From: Cyanobacteria bacterium FACHB-DQ100
GTDB taxonomy: Bacteria > Cyanobacteriota > Cyanobacteriia > Leptolyngbyales > Leptolyngbyaceae
Direction of reading: 5' to 3'
NCBI GenBank assembly: GCA_014695195.1
Contig: JACJNW010000020.1
Location: forward strand, 1 to 37,667
DNA length: 37,667 nucleotides
In this document: positions 9,516 through 17,572 of the stretch, in pieces
Layout: every line of letters starts with the position of its first letter
How positions within the stretch are numbered: the stretch's first letter is position 1
The notes under the pieces: generated by a model
What the model was told of the DNA's origin: nothing
What the model saw: only the letters and a program-made list of their open reading frames with translations
The model's database searches: none
Made by a program: the position numbers and the translations under genes

Positions 9516-9632
9516 TGGGAAGACCTGAAAACAGATGCTTATGAAGATAGAAAGTTTACTATATTCGGCATTTATCTAGTAGGTTTTCTTTACTAATCTT
9601 ACTGGGGTCGGAGCTAGGGGTATATCGCGATA

Positions 9633-10019
9633 CTAACCCTTTAACTTTGTCATCATTGCGGCTTCATCCCAGTAAGACGATACCTTCTGAATCTTATCAA
9701 CGTCATTCATTTCAAAAATACTAATTCCTTCAGTGGTAACAGAGTGACCTTTTTTCGTAACGACCTGCATTGTCCACTTCACGGCTGCTCCATTCTTCAC
9801 AAAGAAGATGTCATCTTTTGACAGTTCTATCTTTTCAAAGAAATTAGCTAATATTTTGAAGAACTGCTGAGAATCTTTATGTGCAAGCCTTGGAGGTTCT
9901 CCAAGGGGGTCATGAATAACAGCATCTTCAGCAAAAATCTCTAACCAGCCCTTTGCATTCATCGCTGCCATGTTGTCAAAGTAAATATTTATCAATGATG
10001 CAATTTCTTCTGTTGTCAT
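9633..10019 (-). CDS. SnoaL-like / NTF2-fold protein
   Basis: This 128-residue soluble protein has the NTF2/SnoaL cone-fold pattern: an N-terminal helix pair (IASLINIYFDNMAAMNAKG), then WLEIFAEDAVIHDPLGEPPR, a helix over FFKILANFF and three C-terminal strands ending in a W-D motif. Members include ketosteroid isomerase-like enzymes and small polyketide cyclases; many are of unknown function. GAGGA lies about 8 bp before the ATG at 10019. It stands alone between the ECF operon and IS debris, so context gives no substrate. Confidence 0.8.
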   Translation of the reverse strand: MTTEEIASLINIYFDNMAAMNAKGWLEIFAEDAVIHDPLGEPPRLAHKDSQQFFKILANFFEKIELSKDDIFFVKNGAAVKWTMQVVTKKGHSVTTEGISIFEMNDVDKIQKVSSYWDEAAMMTKLKG

Positions 10020-10128
10020 CGTATCTTCCTCTGATCTTGTGCTTCAGTGAGGTTGGTAGCAAAAAGTGGTGATATTTCAAGATTTATGAAGAGAAAAACA
10101 GTGTTCTGCAGTTGATCCTAAAGCTCCA

Positions 10129-10283
10129 TTCAAGTAGACAACGTTCTCAGGCTGACATTATCCTGCTCAACCTGTGATGGGATCGCTGCTATGCTCGAAG
10201 CTAGTGGAATTCGGAGGAAATGATGCAAGAGCGTGTTGTTGAAGTCGATCATACAACAATTTATTCTTCCGCACGGTCTTACA
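10129..10283 (+). pseudogene. IS6-family transposase, decayed N-terminal fragment
   Basis: On the plus strand one reads ADIILLNL, a stop, WDRCYARS, a stop, WNSEEMMQERVVEVDHTTIY. This matches the usual IS6 start (ADIILLNLRWYCRY, then LEEMMQERG.VDHTTIYRW). Two nonsense codons and a frame disturbance near the start make it nonfunctional. The frame is lost after TTIY. The C-terminal part of an IS6 transposase lies 90 bp to the right on the opposite strand, so the two halves are not one collinear gene. Confidence 0.7.
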
Positions 10284-10311
10284 AAGCTTCTTAAAGGGGC
10301 ATTATCAACCC

Positions 10312-10361
10312 AACTGTGTATATTCAAAATTAAGCACAATAATTCTTGAATATACACAGTT
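10312..10361. repeat. Perfect 16-bp inverted repeat (hairpin) between two IS6 fragments
   Basis: AACTGTGTATATTCAA (10312-10327) is perfectly complementary to TTGAATATACACAGTT (10346-10361), with an 18-nt spacer. It sits 9 bp past the stop of the minus-strand IS6 fragment and 30 bp after the plus-strand one. It may mark an inversion joint. There is no T-run, so an intrinsic terminator is less likely. Confidence 0.6.
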
Positions 10362-10369
10362 GCTCAATG

Positions 10370-10687
10370 TTACGCAGCACTTTTCACGCGCGCAATTTCT
10401 TGCGAATTCTCAAAGCGTTGGCGCACCTGTTCTCCGTATCGTTTCGCACTCAGTTTATGCTGCCTGGGATGGAAGTGTCCTCGAATCGGTTCAAATGCTG
10501 AGAGAAATCGTTGGACTTGCCCCGCAGATTTAAAGCGTCGCATTCGCTTTTCTCTGACTCGTGTGAGTTGATATGAGTTCTCCGCCTGATTATTTAATCC
10601 CTTGTGTTGTCGATGCTCCACCCTTGGCATCACTCGCTTCTTTACAGCTTCGCACCTCTTCAATTTGTCAGTGCCTGTTTTGCCCTT
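10370..10687 (-). pseudogene. IS6-family transposase, C-terminal fragment
   Basis: The frame reads GTDKLKRCEAVKKRVMP, then VEHRQHKGLNNQAENSYQLT, REKRMRRFKSAGQVQRFLSAF and a normal stop. This is the classic IS6/IS26-type C-terminus, including the catalytic Glu of the DDE core (AENS). The frame is closed by TGA just upstream of GTDKL and the N-terminal two thirds are absent. It adjoins the decayed end of the IS982 remnant. Confidence 0.8.
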
Positions 10688-10742
10688 TCAAACGAATAAA
10701 TTTGAAAGATAGAATCAGGCTTCTAGTCTCTGTGAAAGTTAT

Positions 10743-11483
10743 CTACAACTGTAATACAATGATCGTTTCGATAATGGAGCGGCGACGTAGCATCAACCGG
10801 TCATTCAGTGGTAGCAATCGCTGTTTCATGTTGCGCTTGAGCTTCGTAATCAGTTGAATGCCTGCGGTTTTGAGCAGTTGCTTGGCTAACTTTTGCGAGA
10901 CATAGCCTTTGTCAGCAAACACCTTGCCAAACAACTGCTGTAACAGCTTCGGTACAGGAGTGCGGTCGTCAGTGTTACCGGGAGTCAGCATGATGTTGAG
11001 CAACTCGCCTCGATCATTGACCACCAAATGCAGCTTGAAGCCAAAGAACCAATCGATGGACGTTTTGCCACGTGCGGCAACATTCTCAAACACTTTGTTG
11101 CGCTCGATGCGGCGATTGTGGCAGACGCGTAACGACGTGGAATCCATAAAGCTGATGCCGCTGCACGACCCAAAGCACGAGCGCAAATAAGCGCACATCG
11201 GCACGAGGGTACCAGGAATCCATTCGATGAAGCGCTGGTAGCTCACCAAGCTAGGAAACGCATCTGCCCACTCGGTCTGTACTTTCTCTTGATAGTAAGT
11301 TTTGAAATTGCGGTAACACGACTGATGAAACGCAATCAGGATGGTCATGATTTCGCTTAGGTTCAGGCTTCGGGGTCGTTGACGCATCTGGAGTCCATGT
11401 TCTAAAAGTTGCTGATTCCATTGCGGTTCAAAGGTGTTGCAGAAATCATCGACGGAGCAGAACAGGTCTTCTAGACTAAGCAT
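10743..11483 (-). pseudogene. IS982-family transposase, 3'-truncated
   Basis: The 246 codons show the IS982 pattern: a start rich in LEDLFCSVDDFC, first Asp in SFMDSTSLRVCHNRRIE, second in TPGNTDDRTPVP, then FADKGYVSQ and the final Glu in RRRSIIETI. The frame leaves the family consensus immediately after that Glu (IVLQL, stop) where IS982 normally continues as DQLKNISQIEH. Bases from about 10757 to 10700 still look like a decayed version of that tail. The 5' side is preserved out to the terminal repeat at 11553-11570 (TTATCCCGAACTGAGGTTA). The opposite terminal repeat was not found, so this copy should not transpose itself. Confidence 0.85.
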
Positions 11484-11570
11484 GAGGGCAAACTGGGCTT
11501 GAGATTTAGCATTTTCAGCCTATCGGGTTTGCCCTTTTCTTGTCTCAATTCTTATCCCGAACTGAGGTTA

Positions 11571-11835
11571 CTCTTCATGCTGAGCATGGCTGGCTCCCAA
11601 CTGAACTTCTACTGAACTTCTAATGCAGCAGTACTCAGTGATTGAGTAGTAAGGATTTGCGGCATTAGCCATTCCAGCTATATTAAGCGCGAATACTTGG
11701 TCTCGTCCCGTTGCCGGAATTCAGGGCTTTGCAACTGGTTCATACAGCTCATATCTTCAAATGGGTTGTGCTTAAGTTCCGAGAGATTCCCGTTCCTGCC
11801 TAATTCATCTGGTCTTTTACCAACGCCCCTTAAAA
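11571..11835. other. Intergenic stretch with no recognised gene
   Basis: No reading frame here resembles a protein family. A short tandem duplication, ACTGAACTTCT twice (about 11600-11621), is the only obvious structure. The right end leads into the decayed HxlR gene and may contain its former promoter. Confidence 0.5.
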
Positions 11836-12111
11836 GTGTTAGGTGGAAAATAGAAAATTCTGATTCTGTGGCATCTCAAAGATGAGAAAAAGCGATTTAG
11901 TGAACTCAAACGATTGATGCCAGAAATCCCAGAAAAGATGCTCATTCAACAATTGCGAGAACTGGAAAAAGATGGCATTGTCAACCGTAACATTTATTCG
12001 GAAGTGCCACCTAAAGTAGAATATTCGTTTACGCAGTATGGCTTGACGCTCAAACCTGTTCTGCAAGTCCTTTGCAATTGGGGAGAGAATCACTTGAAGC
12101 GTAGTCAGTAA
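11836..12111 (+). pseudogene. HxlR-family transcriptional regulator with in-frame TAG
   Basis: The frame from 11836 reads VLGGK, TAG (11851-11853), KILILWHLKDEKKRFSELKR, then LMPEIPEKMLIQQLRELEKDGIV and the wing, ending at TAA 12109-12111. HxlR proteins have V.GGKWK.LILWHL here, so the stop replaces the conserved Trp (TGG to TAG). N-terminal CP residues expected a few codons earlier are not recognisable. The winged helix is otherwise well kept, which implies recent inactivation. HxlR regulators often govern neighbouring redox genes; a Rieske oxygenase converges on it 12 bp away. An internal ATG at 11914 could only give the last half of the domain. Confidence 0.8.
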
Positions 12112-12123
12112 AGCAATTGAGAT

Positions 12124-13116
12124 TTATCTGGAAAGATTGGGTGCTACAACATCAGGAAAATTTTCAAAGTTACGGCGTACCCAATCCATACCGACTTCGT
12201 TATTGAGCTTAATCTTCTGCGGGATGTTTGGATAAATCTTGCTTAGAATATCGGCATCTTGATCAACCACGACCTTACCGAACTTGAGATAAGTTTTACC
12301 AAACATTTTAAAGGCAGGATGTTTCGCTTGACCGAAAAGCAGGATGTAAGTCCGGGTGCGATTCTCGGCTTCGGGTACAAAGAAATGGCATTGTGCTGCC
12401 TTCCCTAATGGCATCTCCCCATGGAAGATAATCAGAGAGGGAAAATGGTTTTCTAGATGTGCCTTGATTGTGGTCGGTAGTAGAAATAAATCGGGTTTTC
12501 TCAGCTTCTCTGCCAAGGTGTAAGGTGCAGTGGGCATGTCATAAAACGCATGAGAATTCAGCCCATTGTCAATGAATTGATGAAACTCGACCTCGGTGAT
12601 GCGAAACAGATCCCGATGGGTGCCGTTCTGATGGTTATAGTCGTGCATATTCAGGAGCATGGTCAGTAGATCGGTTTCAACACTACGATCGCCCGTATAC
12701 CCCACGAATTCGTATTTTTCTGCAATCTCATTCATTACAGTAGGAATAGGAACTTTAGGTTCGTATCCACCATATGACCAGATAAAGTCACCTTGAATGA
12801 TGAGTTCCAGGGGGGTCAATAGAGACAGTGTTCTTTTGCCGGAATCCGGTAGAACCGTGCAACCTGGCGCATCAAAAGGCAACGCATGAAAGGGACAAAC
12901 AACGGCACTTGTACCATCCTTCTGCGCTTCACACCATCCTTCAGACAGCATTGCTCCCATATGTGGGCAAGCATTCGGCAAGGCATGAACCGCTTCAGTT
13001 GCATCCTTCCACATCACATAATCAGTACCATACAGCGAAACCTTTTGCGGTTGGTTGACCTTCAGCATCGACTTGTGTGCCAACAACCAGGGCGCACCAG
13101 GAAGCATTGAGCGCAT
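12124..13116 (-). CDS. Rieske non-heme iron oxygenase
   Basis: The N-terminal Rieske domain has the [2Fe-2S] ligands Cys50-x-His52 (CPHMG) and Cys74-xx-His77 (CPFHALPF). The catalytic domain carries NMHDYNHQNGTH, a perfect NxxDxxHxxxxH mononuclear iron motif. Together they identify a ring-hydroxylating or demethylating oxygenase alpha subunit of 330 residues. I place the start at the ATG at 13116, with GGAGG six bases upstream. An earlier ATG at 13203 would overlap the divergent TetR gene and add 29 residues without family resemblance. No reductase or ferredoxin is nearby, so electrons must come from elsewhere. The flanking TetR gene probably regulates it; the substrate is unknown. Confidence 0.9.
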   Translation of the reverse strand: MRSMLPGAPWLLAHKSMLKVNQPQKVSLYGTDYVMWKDATEAVHALPNACPHMGAMLSEGWCEAQKDGTSAVVCPFHALPFDAPGCTVLPDSGKRTLSLLTPLELIIQGDFIWSYGGYEPKVPIPTVMNEIAEKYEFVGYTGDRSVETDLLTMLLNMHDYNHQNGTHRDLFRITEVEFHQFIDNGLNSHAFYDMPTAPYTLAEKLRKPDLFLLPTTIKAHLENHFPSLIIFHGEMPLGKAAQCHFFVPEAENRTRTYILLFGQAKHPAFKMFGKTYLKFGKVVVDQDADILSKIYPNIPQKIKLNNEVGMDWVRRNFENFPDVVAPNLSR

Positions 13117-13178
13117 CGCGTCCTCCACTGATAGAATTGTGAGAAATTCGTCATGTTTTAGCTTGTAGAATTCAAAAT
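13117..13178. promoter_or_regulatory. Divergent promoter region between Rieske oxygenase and TetR
   Basis: This 62-bp gap separates two divergent starts. It holds the oxygenase ribosome site (GGAGG on the minus strand) and an imperfect inverted repeat, TCATGTTT ... AAATATGA, with one mismatch just before the TetR start. Such a site could be the TetR operator. The repeat is weak, and no -35/-10 pair stands out. Confidence 0.4.
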
Positions 13179-13961
13179 ATGACAAAACATTCACGTTCGT
13201 CAAGCCCCCAATCCTCTGCTAATTTGCGTCGTCAGCCGAAACAGCAGCGGGGCAAAGAAAAAGTTGAGAAGATTCTAGATGCAGCCGCTGCCGTGTTTGA
13301 TGAGGTGGGCTATGAAGCGGCAACGACTCATATGATTGCTGCCAAAGCAGGAACGGCGATCGGGTCACTCTATCAGTTCTTTCCAGACAAAGCCGCGATT
13401 TTTAAGGCAATGGAGATCCGCCATTCAGAACGGGTGAAAGGGTTTTGGTCGCAAGTAGACATTCCAGCCCTGGTGCAACTCCCCTTACGTCAGATGATTC
13501 ATGTTCTAGTGGAGTCGGTTGCAGCACTGTTCGAGCAGCCTGTATCACGGGTTGTGTTTGTGCAGTTTTACTTGGCGCGTCAGATTTTTCAATCGATCGA
13601 CGAAAGCATGACCCAAGATGCGATCGCCTTCATGGCAAGTATTCTCAAACACCGCAATCCTGCTCTATCAGAGGAATTGCACGATTTACTGGCGGAAGTC
13701 TGTGTACACAGTAGCAATGCCGTCATCCTAGCAGCACTCCGCAATCCAGATCCGGAACATCGCCAGCGCTTAACGCAGCAAATTGAGGATTTGATGGTGT
13801 CATATTTAGAGCCGCACATCGGCGATCAGCGGTTGGGTAATGTAATGAAAGTAATGATATGCCCCCACTGCCAATCCATCCAGTTATCGAAGAATGGCTA
13901 TCGGCGGGGCAAGCAGTGCTACCTTTGTAAGGATTGTGGAAAGCAATTTGTGGCTCAATAG
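13179..13961 (+). CDS. TetR-family regulator with fused IS1-type zinc ribbon at its C-terminus
   Basis: Residues 22-75 form a TetR helix-turn-helix (KVEKILDAAAAVFDEVGYEA, then TTHMIAAKAGTAIGSLYQFF). A helical ligand-binding domain follows to about residue 220. The last 38 residues (MICPHCQSIQLSKNGY, then RRGKQCYLCKDCGKQF) are not TetR-like: they are the CxxC...CxxC zinc ribbon that starts IS1-family InsA proteins. The natural TetR stop appears lost to an IS1 remnant, giving a read-through fusion. The DNA-binding and core domains look intact, so regulation of the divergent Rieske gene is still plausible. The stop overlaps the end of the convergent amidase gene by 7 bp. Confidence 0.88.
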   Translation: MTKHSRSSSPQSSANLRRQPKQQRGKEKVEKILDAAAAVFDEVGYEAATTHMIAAKAGTAIGSLYQFFPDKAAIFKAMEIRHSERVKGFWSQVDIPALVQLPLRQMIHVLVESVAALFEQPVSRVVFVQFYLARQIFQSIDESMTQDAIAFMASILKHRNPALSEELHDLLAEVCVHSSNAVILAALRNPDPEHRQRLTQQIEDLMVSYLEPHIGDQRLGNVMKVMICPHCQSIQLSKNGYRRGKQCYLCKDCGKQFVAQ

Positions 13962-15433
13962 CCTGATGGCGATCGAAACCCACCAATCACAGTATCGAGC
14001 TTTTGAGCGATCGCCAATAACTCCATTTCTTTCCACCGTTTACCAATAATTTGCATCCCGATCGGCAATCCATTGGTTGTTTGTCCAATTGGAATGACGA
14101 CTGCGGGATGTCCACTTAAATTAAATGGCATTGTATAGGCTCCGTTCGCGATTCCATGCGGATAGGATCGACCATCCACTTCTATTGCACTCCAGGCCGG
14201 ACAATGGGTAAAGGCAAAAGTCGCTGCAGTGGGAGTGAGCCACGCATCCCAGGATTCTAATGCTGTGTCGAGTTGGGTAATGAAGCGATCTCGCTCGGTC
14301 AGTGCCTCAAAATAGCCTTTCAAGCTTGGGTTCAAGAGTTCAGGCAACACGCGGCTAAAATCACCCATTTTGCGAAGTGCCTTATCTCCTTGGGTTGCCG
14401 TGCGAAAGATTTGTGTTGCACTACGCTGAAGGTTGTAGTGATCAACGGGTTGAGCATAGCGGTTGATGTAGGCTGCCATTCTTGTATAGAGATTTAAGAT
14501 AGCGGGCACGTCAAAGTTTTCGGGCAACCAGTGGCGAACTTGAACACCAGACTGGGCTAATGTTTCAATCACCTGTTGCATTGCAGTGCGGCTCTCAGCA
14601 GCAACGGGAACCTGTGCCCACTGATCAGTCCAGGCAATTTTGAGATCTGATAATGATTGACCAGAAGGGGTGTCCAACGGTATAGAAGGAACATCTGGAC
14701 GACGCGGATCGGCTCCTGCTATGAGAGAGAAGCAAAGACGAAGATCGGTGAGCGATCGCGCAAAACACCCGACGGTCATCATTTGCCGTAGGCAGTAGGG
14801 CATTCCAGGAACTTCTGGAATCATACCTGCAGTAGAAATACGGCGATCAGTCGGTTTCAAGCTATAAATCCCACAAAAGTGAGCAGGCTGACGCACTGAT
14901 CCTGCAATATCATTGCCCAAATCCAATGGCGATAAACCTGCTGCTACCGCCGCTGCACTACCCCCTGAACTTCCTCCCGCCGTATATTCAACATTCCAAG
15001 GATTGTTGACTCGCGGAAACAACGAATTGGTGCTTTGGTAATCCCCTGCCAGTTCTGCCATGTTCGTTTTTCCCAGGACGATGGCTCCTGCTACTTTAAG
15101 TTTGGCAACGGCAGTGGCATCCTGTTGGGGAACGTAATCTTTGAGGGGTATATAGCCTGCGGTCGTGCGTAGTCCAGCCGTTTCAAAAATGTCTTTGATG
15201 GTCACAGGAACACCATGTAACGCCCCCCAGTTTTCACCTCTCGCCAGTGCTTCATCTGCTTGTTTGGCGCGAATACGAGCATTTTCCTCATCAAGTGTGC
15301 AAATGGCGTTGAGCCTGGAGTTATGTTGGGCGATTTGCGCTAGGTGAGCGTCTAGGAGTTTGATCGCAGAGAGTTGGCGATCGCGAATCATCTGAGCCAG
15401 TTCAATCGCAGACTTGAACACAAGATTGCTCAT
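13955..15433 (-). CDS. Amidase signature family enzyme
   Basis: This 492-residue amidase has the Ser-cisSer-Lys triad in order: Lys80 in VTIKD, Ser156 in the TAGGSSGGSAAA glycine-serine block and nucleophile Ser180 in DIAGSVRQPA. Family members hydrolyse amides; the group includes GatA-like and indoleacetamide or fatty-acid amide hydrolases. No GatB or GatC partner is present and the C-terminal half is not GatA-like, so a catabolic or detoxifying amidase is more likely. It is divergent from the methyltransferase across a short region with a palindromic operator, so the TetR at 16344 may control both. Confidence 0.9.
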   Translation of the reverse strand: MSNLVFKSAIELAQMIRDRQLSAIKLLDAHLAQIAQHNSRLNAICTLDEENARIRAKQADEALARGENWGALHGVPVTIKDIFETAGLRTTAGYIPLKDYVPQQDATAVAKLKVAGAIVLGKTNMAELAGDYQSTNSLFPRVNNPWNVEYTAGGSSGGSAAAVAAGLSPLDLGNDIAGSVRQPAHFCGIYSLKPTDRRISTAGMIPEVPGMPYCLRQMMTVGCFARSLTDLRLCFSLIAGADPRRPDVPSIPLDTPSGQSLSDLKIAWTDQWAQVPVAAESRTAMQQVIETLAQSGVQVRHWLPENFDVPAILNLYTRMAAYINRYAQPVDHYNLQRSATQIFRTATQGDKALRKMGDFSRVLPELLNPSLKGYFEALTERDRFITQLDTALESWDAWLTPTAATFAFTHCPAWSAIEVDGRSYPHGIANGAYTMPFNLSGHPAVVIPIGQTTNGLPIGMQIIGKRWKEMELLAIAQKLDTVIGGFRSPSGY

Positions 15434-15476
15434 AGTCTTCCCTCAAATTGGGTGTTAAGGTTAATCATATCCTTAA

Positions 15477-15497
15477 TTAGTTAATAGTGTTAACTAA
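15477..15497. promoter_or_regulatory. Palindromic operator TTAGTTAA-5-TTAACTAA
   Basis: Perfect 8-bp arms (15477-15484 and 15490-15497) are separated by TAGTG. It lies 44 bp upstream of the amidase start on one side and 12 bp before the methyltransferase start on the other. The best candidate binder is the TetR protein encoded by the second gene of the rightward pair. Confidence 0.65.
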
Positions 15498-15509
15498 GTT
15501 TCAATCGCT

Positions 15510-16337
15510 ATGAAAGACTTGAAGCAGATTCTCCAGAACGAGTGCTATGGCAAAGACCTGGAGCAACGTAAACACTGGTACTCGCCCGCAGCAACAGCCT
15601 ATCAGCAGGTGAGACCCCGCTATCCTCAAGCCATCATTGAGCGCGTGGTCGAAATCACTCAACTCTCTGCTGATTCGTCCTTGCTAGAGGTTGGCTGTGG
15701 TCCGGCAATCGCCACTCCTGATTTTGCAACTTTGGGATGTCGAATGCTCTGTGTTGAACCCAATCCTGATTTTTATCATCTTGCTCAACAAACCTGCGAA
15801 TCGTATCCAAATGTCGAACTGCAAAACTGCTCGTTTGAAGAATGGCAATTAGAACCTCAACGCTATGATGCGGTGTTGGCTGCCAGTTCATTTCATTGGA
15901 TTTCACCTGACATCGGCTATCCCAAAGCTGCCGCTGCATTGCGTTCAGGTGGACATTTAATTTTGCTATGGAACAAGGAACTACAACCGAGTTATGAAAT
16001 TTATCAGCAATTGCTAACGGTTTATCAAACTCATACACCCTCCTTAGGCCGCACTTATGAAGACAGTGCGACGCAAGCAGCAATTCTAGACCAACTGGGG
16101 CAGATGGCAATTGAGTCTAGCTATTTCAAAGAAATGCAATCTGGACACATTGAAGTTGAGGTAACGTACACCATTGATCAATACTTAATGTTGCTCAGTA
16201 CCTATTCACCTTACGGTAAACTAGAAGCTCAGCAGAGACAAACTTTGTTTGCCGGATTACGAGAGGTGCTAGAACAAAACAGCACAACCATTCAACTCTC
16301 TTTCGTTTCTGCCTTTCATATTGCCCGACCAAATTAA
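15510..16337 (+). CDS. Class I SAM-dependent methyltransferase
   Basis: This 275-residue protein has a Methyltransf_11-type fold. Motif I is LLEVGCGPA (about residue 54), followed by an acidic post-I residue in CVEPNP, motif II around RYDAVLAASSFHWI, and LRSGGHLILLW as motif III. The leading YSPAATAYQQVRPRYP is common in this subgroup, which lacks defined substrates. It is followed after 6 bp by a TetR gene, so the two are co-transcribed. A perfect palindrome sits just before the start codon and could block its transcription or translation start. Confidence 0.88.
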   Translation: MKDLKQILQNECYGKDLEQRKHWYSPAATAYQQVRPRYPQAIIERVVEITQLSADSSLLEVGCGPAIATPDFATLGCRMLCVEPNPDFYHLAQQTCESYPNVELQNCSFEEWQLEPQRYDAVLAASSFHWISPDIGYPKAAAALRSGGHLILLWNKELQPSYEIYQQLLTVYQTHTPSLGRTYEDSATQAAILDQLGQMAIESSYFKEMQSGHIEVEVTYTIDQYLMLLSTYSPYGKLEAQQRQTLFAGLREVLEQNSTTIQLSFVSAFHIARPN

Positions 16338-16343
16338 GTATCT

Positions 16344-16949
16344 ATGGGTCGTCCAACGAAAGAGAATTCACTCACCCAACAGGATGTGATTGCAGCCGCG
16401 ATCGCCTGTCTTGACCAAGAGGGAGAATCTGCCCTGGGAGTCAATCGCATAGCGCGAGAGCTGAATATTAAACCTCCCGCTATTTATAAACATTTAGACG
16501 GAAATACCGGGCTCCAACGGGCTGTTGCTCTGGCAGTTTGGCGGCAGTATTTAACCGAGTGTCAGCAGCAAACCAATAGCATTGCAGATTCACGAGAATT
16601 ATTCTGCGTTAGTGCACATGCGACTCGAAATTTTGCACGATCGCATCCTGCACGTTATAGAGTCATGATGCACTATCAAATGCGACCAACTGACCCAGAA
16701 GAAGCTGAGGTGATGCAAGACGCACTAAAACTTTTTCAAACCTCTTTGCATCTGCAAGGCTTGAACCAGGATGCTCTAATTGATGTGATGCGAATGGTGA
16801 ATGCAGCGATTTATGGCTTTATCATGCGAGAACAAGCTGAATTGATGACGATCGCTCGCTCCAGTGATAAGAGCTATGAAGTGATGCTGGATGCATTATG
16901 GGTGGCGATTGAACATATTCAACGTTCTTCAAAACTTAGAGACGCATGA
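16344..16949 (+). CDS. TetR/AcrR-family regulator (WHG-type C-terminal domain)
   Basis: In this 201-residue protein the helix-turn-helix is at about 12-60 (ALGVNRIARELNIKPPAIYKHL). The KPPAIYKHL recognition helix and the C-terminal MMHYQMRPTDPEEAEVMQ region resemble the TetR_C_33/WHG subgroup. It is the second gene of a methyltransferase operon and ends overlapping the convergent TetR gene by 14 bp. It probably autoregulates through the palindrome at 15477-15497. Confidence 0.88.
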   Translation: MGRPTKENSLTQQDVIAAAIACLDQEGESALGVNRIARELNIKPPAIYKHLDGNTGLQRAVALAVWRQYLTECQQQTNSIADSRELFCVSAHATRNFARSHPARYRVMMHYQMRPTDPEEAEVMQDALKLFQTSLHLQGLNQDALIDVMRMVNAAIYGFIMREQAELMTIARSSDKSYEVMLDALWVAIEHIQRSSKLRDA

Positions 16950-17520
16950 GAATAAGGTCCAGAGAACGGCGTACATAACTTTCCCAGGATTCAGAAGTTG
17001 GCTGGAAAATCATGGCATACAGCATGATTCCGCTCATGGTGTGAAAGACCAATTCTGGGTCTAAATCAGGCTGCACTTCCTGTCTTGCCTTTGCTCGCTC
17101 CAGGACAACTGCAAATGCTTCTCGTCGTGGTTGTAAGTACTTCGTCCAGTAGATTTGAGCAAATTCAGCGCTACTTGATGCACTGCTGATAATCATAGCA
17201 ACCGTTTGCCGTCCCAGAGGATTAAGCGAGATCTGAGCTGCATTTTGAATGAGAGTATCCAGATCACCCCAAAGGCTTCCGGTGTCAGGGATGACAATCT
17301 CTTCCCGAATACTCTCGATCGCATCCGCCACCAATTCTGCTTTGCCGCTATAGCGCCGATAAATGGTCGTTTTGCCAACCCCTGCACGGGCAGCAATCGC
17401 CTCAATGCTCATCGCTTCAAAACCAACCTCTGCCAGCAATTCTAGGGTTGCTTGCAGCATTGCTTGATGCGATTGGCCGCTCCGGGGTCTTCCAGGCGAC
17501 TTTTTACTTGGATTCGTCAT
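16936..17520 (-). CDS. TetR/AcrR-family regulator
   Basis: This 194-residue protein has a basic start (SKKSPGRPRSGQSH) and a canonical helix-turn-helix (MSIEAIAARAGVGKTTIYRR). The C-terminal domain contains RREAFAVVLERAKARQEV and DPELVFHTMSGIMLY, as in the TetR_C_16-like group. It is divergent from the Coq4-like gene; the shared 52-bp gap holds a perfect 17-bp palindrome. A TATAAT lies about 10-15 bp upstream of its ATG, so its transcript is short-leadered or leaderless. It is the likely repressor of itself and of the Coq4-like gene. Confidence 0.9.
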   Translation of the reverse strand: MTNPSKKSPGRPRSGQSHQAMLQATLELLAEVGFEAMSIEAIAARAGVGKTTIYRRYSGKAELVADAIESIREEIVIPDTGSLWGDLDTLIQNAAQISLNPLGRQTVAMIISSASSSAEFAQIYWTKYLQPRREAFAVVLERAKARQEVQPDLDPELVFHTMSGIMLYAMIFQPTSESWESYVRRSLDLILMRL

Positions 17521-17529
17521 GGCTGTTAT

Positions 17530-17553
17530 TATAATTTACGATACAGTATCGTA
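17530..17553. promoter_or_regulatory. Bidirectional -10 (ATTATAAT) and 17-bp palindromic operator
   Basis: ATTATAAT reads TATAAT on both strands (17530-17535 on the plus strand). It is followed directly by TACGATACAGTATCGTA (17537-17553), a perfect palindrome around one central base. The palindrome would cover the start point of the rightward gene and the upstream promoter of the leftward TetR gene, as expected for a TetR operator. Confidence 0.7.
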
Positions 17554-17572
17554 TCGATATGGGAAATCGCTC

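Noticed and set aside
9516-9632. Cobalamin or other riboswitch upstream of the ECF operon
   Set aside because: The 117-bp gap lacks B12-box, THI-box or similar conserved motifs.
9950-10357. Minus-strand 75-codon ORF at 10130-10357
   Set aside because: It overlaps a recognisable plus-strand IS6 N-terminal remnant and the hairpin; no family resemblance.
13117-13203. Upstream start (13203) for the Rieske oxygenase
   Set aside because: It adds 29 residues with no family match, overlaps the divergent TetR start and ignores the good GGAGG before 13116.
17519-17572. Upstream start (17519) for the Coq4-like gene
   Set aside because: It would overlap the divergent TetR start and place the promoter and operator inside the coding sequence.
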